Shown here piece by piece: positions 14,164-17,906 of a stretch of DNA of 17,906 nucleotides (its first letter is position 1; each line of letters begins with the position of its first letter). The stretch lies in the NCBI GenBank assembly GCA_030840415.1, contig JAVEEO010000272.1:1-17906 (forward strand), read 5' to 3'. This DNA comes from Pseudonocardiales bacterium. GTDB lineage: Bacteria; Actinomycetota; Actinomycetes; Mycobacteriales; Jatrophihabitantaceae. Below the pieces are notes generated by a model that searched no databases, was not told the origin of the DNA, and saw only the letters and a list, made by a program, of their open reading frames with translations. Position numbers and translations under genes: made by a program.

Positions 14164-14382
14164 TCAGGCAATAGCGGTCCGGCTGGCAGGCGGTTCCTGC
14201 GGCGGCCCGGTCGGCACCAGGCGCAGCGGCGGCAGCAGCCCGCCGCTGGCCAGCGCACCGAGGGCGTCCTGCTCGGCACTGTCGAGCTCCACCGCACCGC
14301 GCCGCGGCCCGAGCAGCACGGCTACCACGCAGTCGCCGCAGCTGATGTCGCGGGCAGCGCAGTTGTCGCAGTCGATAAGCAT
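14164..14382 (-). CDS. Small four-cysteine protein of unknown function
   Basis: 72 aa from ATG 14382-14380, with GGAG 6 nt upstream, which supports this start over longer in-frame alternatives. The N-terminus MLIDCDNCAARDISCGDCVV carries two CxxC pairs (Cys5/Cys8 and Cys15/Cys18), a likely zinc- or Fe-S-binding knuckle. A helical segment (VELDSAEQDALGALASGGL, 31-49) and a Pro-rich tail follow. I recall similar short proteins next to NlpC/P60 genes in other actinobacteria, annotated as hypothetical. It lies upstream of the riboswitch-controlled operon on the same strand and is divergent from the exonuclease gene. No function is assigned; a redox or metal-dependent regulatory role would be guesswork. 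Confidence 0.8.
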   Translation of the reverse strand: MLIDCDNCAARDISCGDCVVAVLLGPRRGAVELDSAEQDALGALASGGLLPPLRLVPTGPPQEPPASRTAIA

Positions 14383-14423
14383 CTGACTCTCCACTCTCTC
14401 GCCCGGCGGCGGATGTTTCCGCG

Positions 14424-14435
14424 GGTGTGCACACC
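14424..14435. promoter_or_regulatory. 12-bp perfect palindrome upstream of the small cysteine protein
   Basis: GGTGTGCACACC is a perfect dyad located 41 bp upstream of the ATG at 14382. It overlaps the possible minus-strand -10 box TACGGT (14438-14433). Position and symmetry suit a repressor operator. The bound regulator is unknown. Confidence 0.35.
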
Positions 14436-14601
14436 GTAGGAACAGCCTCTGACAGTTTTGGCGGGGTCCGCTCCCGGAGGACGGAATCCTCGCGCCCGGC
14501 AGCGGCTGACCCGGGCCGAGGGGAGCGTGACCGGTACCGGGTTGCGCGCCGCTCGGTACTATCGTCACACCCTATCGCTAACGTGTTCGATTGTGACCAC
14601 G

Positions 14602-16395
14602 ATGACCACGGGCCAACTCAGCCTCGACACCCTCGATGACAGCCTGGGTGAGCCGCTGCTGGCGACCACCTTCGTCGTGGTTGACCTCGAGACCACCGGC
14701 GGCGCCTCGGGTACCGACTCCATCACCGAGATCGGCGCGGTCAAGGTGCGCGCCGGCGAGGTGCTCGGCGAGTTCGCCACCCTGGTCGACCCGCAGACCC
14801 CGATCAGCCCGTTCGTCAGCGTGCTCACCGGAATCACCGACTCGATGGTCTCGGGTGCGCCCACCATCGACTCGGTACTGCCCTCGTTCCTGGAATTCGC
14901 CGCCGGTGCGGTGCTGGTGGCGCACAATGCCCCGTTCGACATCGGCTTCCTCAAGGCCGCCTGCATCCGTCAGGAGCGCCGCTGGCCCGGCCCGGCGGTA
15001 CTGGACACCGCGCTGCTGGCCCGCCGGGTGCTGACCCGCGACGAGGTGTCCAACTGCAAGCTGAGCACGCTGGCCGCCTTCTTCCGATCGACCACCACGC
15101 CCAATCACCGGGCGCTGTTCGACGCCCGCGCCACCGTGGACGTGCTGCATGCCCTGATCGGCCGGCTGGGTGGGCTGGGGGTGCACTCGCTGCCCGAGCT
15201 GCGCGCCTTCACCTCCCAGGTCACCGATGCCCAGCGTCGCAAGCGGCACCTGGCCGACGGGCTGCCGCACTCCCCCGGGGTCTACCTGTTCAACGACGCC
15301 GAGGGCCGCACGCTCTACGTCGGCACCAGCAAGGACCTGCGCACCCGGGTCCGGCAGTACTTCGTGGCCTCGGAGACCCGCAGCCGGATGGGCGAGATGG
15401 TGGGGCTGGCCGAATCGGTCTCCTCCATCGTGTGCGCGCACCCGTTGGAGGCCCAGGTGCGCGAGCTGCGCCTGATCACCTCGCTCAAGCCGCGCTACAA
15501 CCGGCGGTCCAAGCACGGCGACCGGACGATCTGGCTCAAGCTCACCCGGGAACCCTTTCCCCGGTTGTCGATCGTGCATCAGCGCCGGCCCGACGGCGCC
15601 CAGTACTTCGGCCCGCTGCGCTCCACCAGGCACGCCGAGCAGCTGCGGGACGCGATCCACGACGCGGTGCCGCTGCGGCAGTGCACCGACCGGCTCAGTC
15701 CGGGCCGGTCGGTCCGCAGCGCCTGCGTCCTCGCCGGCATCGGCAAGTGCGACGCGCCCTGCGAGGACGGGTTGACCCCCGATGCCTACGCCCGGCTGGT
15801 GGAGACGGTCGTGCAGGCCTGGCAGGCCGACGTCGCACTGCTGATCGAACCGCTCCGGCTGCGGCTCACGGCGCTGTCGGCGACCCAGCGCTACGAGGAG
15901 GCAGCCGTCCTACGCGACCGGATCGCCACCCTGGTGCGCAGCTGCGCGCGGATGCAGTCGCTGGTCTCGCTGACCAGGATCGCCGAATTGGTCGCCGCCC
16001 GTCCGGACGGCGACGGCGGCTGGGAGCTGGTGGTGATCCGGCACGGCCGGTTGGTCGGGGCCGAGGTGGCCGCTCGCGGCGTGCCGCCGATGCCGATGGT
16101 GGCCACCCTGCTCGAGTCCGCCGAGGTCGTCGAGGCGACGTCGGAATCGGCGACCCTGGCCACCGCCGCCACCGTCGAGGAGACCGAGCTGCTGCTGCGG
16201 TGGCTCGACCAGCCCGGCACCCGGCTGGTCTCGGCCAGCGACCCGTGGACCTCGCCGGCCGCCGGTGCCGCCCGGCTGCGCAGCTGGCTGGTCTCGGCCG
16301 ACGGGGCCCGGCGCAGCGCCCAGCCGTTCGCCGACCGGCGCCGGCTTCCCGTTGTGCACCAACCAAACCGGTCCAGCTCTAGGATCAGCGCATGA
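14602..16395 (+). CDS. DEDDh exonuclease / UvrC-like GIY-YIG fusion protein
   Basis: 597 aa. The N-terminal DEDDh exonuclease (DnaQ/epsilon-like, about 22-187) has Asp28/Glu30 (VDLETTG), Asp113 (HNAPFDIGFL), His169 and Asp174. A UvrC N-terminal half follows: GIY-YIG nuclease (about 222-305; GVYLF, LYVGTSKDLRTRV, Glu283), a four-cysteine cluster C361-x13-C375-x7-C383-x3-C387, and a UVR helical hairpin (about 428-445, RYEEAAVLRDRI). The RNase H-like nuclease and HhH domains of true UvrC are absent. The architecture and location match Rv2191; a role in DNA repair is probable but unproven. Start uncertain: ATG 14602 is used, but GTG 14593 is in frame and 8 nt after TAACGT. The TGA overlaps the next ATG (ATGA). 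Confidence 0.9.
   Translation: MTTGQLSLDTLDDSLGEPLLATTFVVVDLETTGGASGTDSITEIGAVKVRAGEVLGEFATLVDPQTPISPFVSVLTGITDSMVSGAPTIDSVLPSFLEFAAGAVLVAHNAPFDIGFLKAACIRQERRWPGPAVLDTALLARRVLTRDEVSNCKLSTLAAFFRSTTTPNHRALFDARATVDVLHALIGRLGGLGVHSLPELRAFTSQVTDAQRRKRHLADGLPHSPGVYLFNDAEGRTLYVGTSKDLRTRVRQYFVASETRSRMGEMVGLAESVSSIVCAHPLEAQVRELRLITSLKPRYNRRSKHGDRTIWLKLTREPFPRLSIVHQRRPDGAQYFGPLRSTRHAEQLRDAIHDAVPLRQCTDRLSPGRSVRSACVLAGIGKCDAPCEDGLTPDAYARLVETVVQAWQADVALLIEPLRLRLTALSATQRYEEAAVLRDRIATLVRSCARMQSLVSLTRIAELVAARPDGDGGWELVVIRHGRLVGAEVAARGVPPMPMVATLLESAEVVEATSESATLATAATVEETELLLRWLDQPGTRLVSASDPWTSPAAGAARLRSWLVSADGARRSAQPFADRRRLPVVHQPNRSSSRISA
16380..16385 (+). promoter_or_regulatory. Candidate intragenic -10 box for a leaderless Lrp-domain transcript
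   Basis: TAGGAT is followed by CAGCGC and then ATG 16392, placing +1 on the start codon. It lies within the last codons of the exonuclease gene. The -35 region is not convincing (TTGTGC at 16352 is 22 nt away). Confidence 0.4.
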
Positions 16396-16679
16396 TCACC
16401 ACCATCGTCATGGTCAAGGTCGCGGCGAACCGGATTCCCGAGGTCGCCCAGGCGATCGCGGACGTGGCGGGGGTCAGCGAGGTCTACAGCGTCGCCGGCG
16501 ACGTCGATCTGATCGCGATCGTCCGGGTCCGCGAGTTCGACCAGATCGCCGACGTCATCGCCGGCCGGCTGAGCCGGATCGAGGGCGTGCTGAGCACCGA
16601 CACCCACGTCGCCTTCCGGGCCTACTCCCGCCACGACCTGGAATCGGCTTTCTCGATCGGCCTACCCGCCCCGGAGTAG
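16392..16679 (+). CDS. Lrp/AsnC ligand-binding (RAM) domain protein without HTH
   Basis: 95 aa consisting only of the AsnC/Lrp effector-binding alpha-beta sandwich: beta strand TIVMVKV, helix RIPEVAQAIADVAGV, strands EVYSVAGDVDLIAIVRV (30-46), helix FDQIADVIAGRLSRI, and a final strand with THVAFRAYS. GDVDL at about 36-40 is the typical turn. There is no DNA-binding helix-turn-helix, so it is not a classical regulator. Stand-alone RAM proteins are common in actinobacteria and probably oligomerise and bind amino acids or related ligands. It overlaps the exonuclease stop by 4 nt yet has its own possible leaderless promoter. It converges on trpD with a 30-bp gap holding only a weak 5-bp hairpin (GGGAG/CTCCC, 16685-16701). 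Adjacency to trpD hints at amino-acid sensing, but this is inference. Confidence 0.9.
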   Translation: MITTIVMVKVAANRIPEVAQAIADVAGVSEVYSVAGDVDLIAIVRVREFDQIADVIAGRLSRIEGVLSTDTHVAFRAYSRHDLESAFSIGLPAPE

Positions 16680-16709
16680 CCGCAGGGAGCACGATCCTCC
16701 CAGCCAGGG

Positions 16710-17780
16710 CTACCGGCTCCGCTCCTGCTCGGTCCGCAGTTGCCGGCTCAGTTCGATCCACCCGTGCAGCAACCGCTCGGCGGCGCCGTCGTCGATGGCG
16801 GCGGCGGCGATCGGCAGGCCGTGCCGGACGGCCGCCTCGGCCGAGCCCAGCACGCCGTCGAAGGCGGCGATGGCCGCGGCCGCGTTCAGCAACACCGCAT
16901 CGCGCACCGGCCCCGGCTCGCCGGCCAGCAACCGCCGGACCACCTCGGCGTTGAACGGCGCCGAGCCACCCCGCAGCGCCTGCGGGTCCACCGGGGCGAT
17001 CCCGACCGCCGCCGGATCCAGCACGTCGGGGCGCACCTCGCCGTCGGACACCAGCCAGACCTGGGACGTGGTGGTGGTGGTCAGCTCGTCGAGGCCGTCG
17101 TCGCCCCGGAACACCATGCCCCGGTCACCCCGGTCGGCCAGCACCTGGGCCATCACCGGCGCCATCTGCCGGTCGTACACCCCGATCGCCGCGGCGACCG
17201 GCCGGGCCGGATTGGTCAGCGGACCGAGGTAGTTGAACGCGGTGGGGACGCCGAGCTCACGCCGCGGCCCGCTGGCGTGCCGCATCCCGGCGTGGAAGAT
17301 CGGCGCGTAGCAGAAGCCGATGCCCACCCGGGCCACGGTGGCCAGCACCCCGGCGGCCGCCAGGTCGATGGCCACTCCGAGTTCTTCCAGCACGTCGGCG
17401 GTGCCGCAGGCCGAGGACGCCGCCCGGTTGCCGTGCTTGACCACCGCGCGGCCCGCTCCGGCGGTCACCAGGGCCGCCATCGTCGAGATGTTGACGGTCT
17501 GGGCCCGGTCCCCGCCGGTGCCGACCACGTCCACCGCCGGCTGGTCGAGAGCCACCGGCGCGGCGCGGGCCAGCATGCTGCGCACCAGGCCGGCCAGCTC
17601 GGCCGGAGTCTCGCCCTTGGCGCGCAGCAGCACCGCGAACGCCGCCAGCTGGGCCGGGGTCGCCTCGCCGGCCATGATCTCGGCCATCGCCCAGGCGGTC
17701 TCGTCGGCCGACAGCGACTGGCCGCGCATCAGCTGCGCGAGCAGGTCCGGCCAGGCCGGCTGGCGAGCCGGCGTGGTCAC
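16710..17780 (-). CDS. trpD: Anthranilate phosphoribosyltransferase
   Basis: 356 aa cytosolic enzyme of tryptophan synthesis: anthranilate plus PRPP gives N-(5-phosphoribosyl)anthranilate. Motifs: PRPP-binding GTGGD (87-91), NIST (97-100), KHGNRAASS (115-123), anthranilate-site region [19 protein letters not shown] (173-191), and the metal-binding acidic stretch GDDGLDE (226-232). An N-terminal helical domain ([12 protein letters not shown]) is present. Full length for the family. The start is GTG 17780 with only a poor ribosome binding site. It stands alone from other trp genes here, as commonly seen in actinobacteria. It lies 29 bp after the end of an unidentified gene on the same strand and converges with the Lrp-domain gene. 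Confidence 0.97.
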   Translation of the reverse strand: MTTPARQPAWPDLLAQLMRGQSLSADETAWAMAEIMAGEATPAQLAAFAVLLRAKGETPAELAGLVRSMLARAAPVALDQPAVDVVGTGGDRAQTVNISTMAALVTAGAGRAVVKHGNRAASSACGTADVLEELGVAIDLAAAGVLATVARVGIGFCYAPIFHAGMRHASGPRRELGVPTAFNYLGPLTNPARPVAAAIGVYDRQMAPVMAQVLADRGDRGMVFRGDDGLDELTTTTTSQVWLVSDGEVRPDVLDPAAVGIAPVDPQALRGGSAPFNAEVVRRLLAGEPGPVRDAVLLNAAAAIAAFDGVLGSAEAAVRHGLPIAAAAIDDGAAERLLHGWIELSRQLRTEQERSR

Positions 17781-17809
17781 GGGCAGGACCGCATGCGAAG
17801 GCCGGTCCG

Positions 17810-17906
17810 TCAGCGCACGACGGGGATGGCGGTGTCCCGGGCGCGCAACGTCTCGGCGACGGTGCGCGCGGTCAGCACCGGATCGATCGGGCGCACCAGG
17901 ATGGCA
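17810..17906 (-). CDS. C-terminal end of an unidentified protein
   Basis: The last 31 codons or so of a minus-strand gene entering from the right edge, ending TAIPVVR and TGA (17812-17810). The visible part ([21 protein letters not shown]) has GC-rich third positions and no stops in this frame, but contains no recognisable motif. The 29-bp gap to trpD suggests possible co-transcription. Confidence 0.5.
   Translation of the reverse strand, partial: AILVRPIDPVLTARTVAETLRARDTAIPVVR

Noticed and set aside
16685..16701. Hairpin GGGAG/CTCCC between the Lrp-domain gene and trpD as a terminator
   Set aside because: Only 5 bp with a 7-nt loop and no T-tract; too weak to list as a feature.

Overview
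This 17.9-kb window is high-GC, densely packed chromosomal DNA from an actinobacterium. Evidence for this is the streptogrisin-type secreted proteases, a PimB-like mannosyltransferase, GTG starts, TANNNT-type -10 boxes and gene order. The core from about 7.3 to 17.8 kb follows the order I remember for Mycobacterium tuberculosis Rv2185c-Rv2192c: two START-like proteins, fadD15, pimB', a linking gene, NlpC/P60, the exonuclease/UvrC hybrid and trpD. No alignment was run. No tRNA, rRNA, CRISPR array or insertion sequence was seen.

Layout. (1) 1-1.1 kb: start of a cysteine-desulfurase-like gene, divergent from an SDR oxidoreductase. A 35-bp near-perfect palindrome lies between them, and a strong hairpin terminator follows the SDR. 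(2) 1.2-4.2 kb: three tandem minus-strand S1A streptogrisin paralogues. Two keep the full His-Asp-Ser triad and a pro-region. The most upstream has Arg for His and Ala for Ser, lacks the pro-region, and precedes an active paralogue by 26 bp. An AT-richer 330-bp spacer with repeated ACTACA boxes separates the other two. (3) 4.3-6.3 kb: a small unrecognised beta-rich protein divergent from a glutathionylspermidine-synthase-like ATP-grasp ligase. (4) 6.4-8.2 kb: ROK glucokinase, overlapping an upstream SRPBCC gene, and a second SRPBCC gene. (5) 8.4-10.2 kb: FadD15-like acyl-CoA ligase. (6) 10.2-13.8 kb: a minus-strand operon in which every junction is a 4-nt overlap: NlpC/P60 hydrolase, membrane-anchored HExxH metallopeptidase-like protein, PimB-like mannosyltransferase. 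It is preceded by a c-di-AMP (ydaO-type) riboswitch. (7) 14.2-16.7 kb: a 72-aa four-cysteine protein, divergent from the DEDDh exonuclease/UvrC-like fusion, which overlaps a small Lrp/AsnC ligand-binding-domain protein. (8) 16.7-17.9 kb: trpD and the end of an unidentified gene.

Functionally, the riboswitch probably links c-di-AMP (cell-wall or osmotic status) to a peptidoglycan hydrolase. Through translational coupling it may also affect PIM glycolipid synthesis. The protease cluster is the accessory part of the window and holds its most unusual gene, the catalytically dead, pro-less streptogrisin homologue. Several genes show a -10 box 6-7 nt before the ATG, which points to leaderless transcripts.
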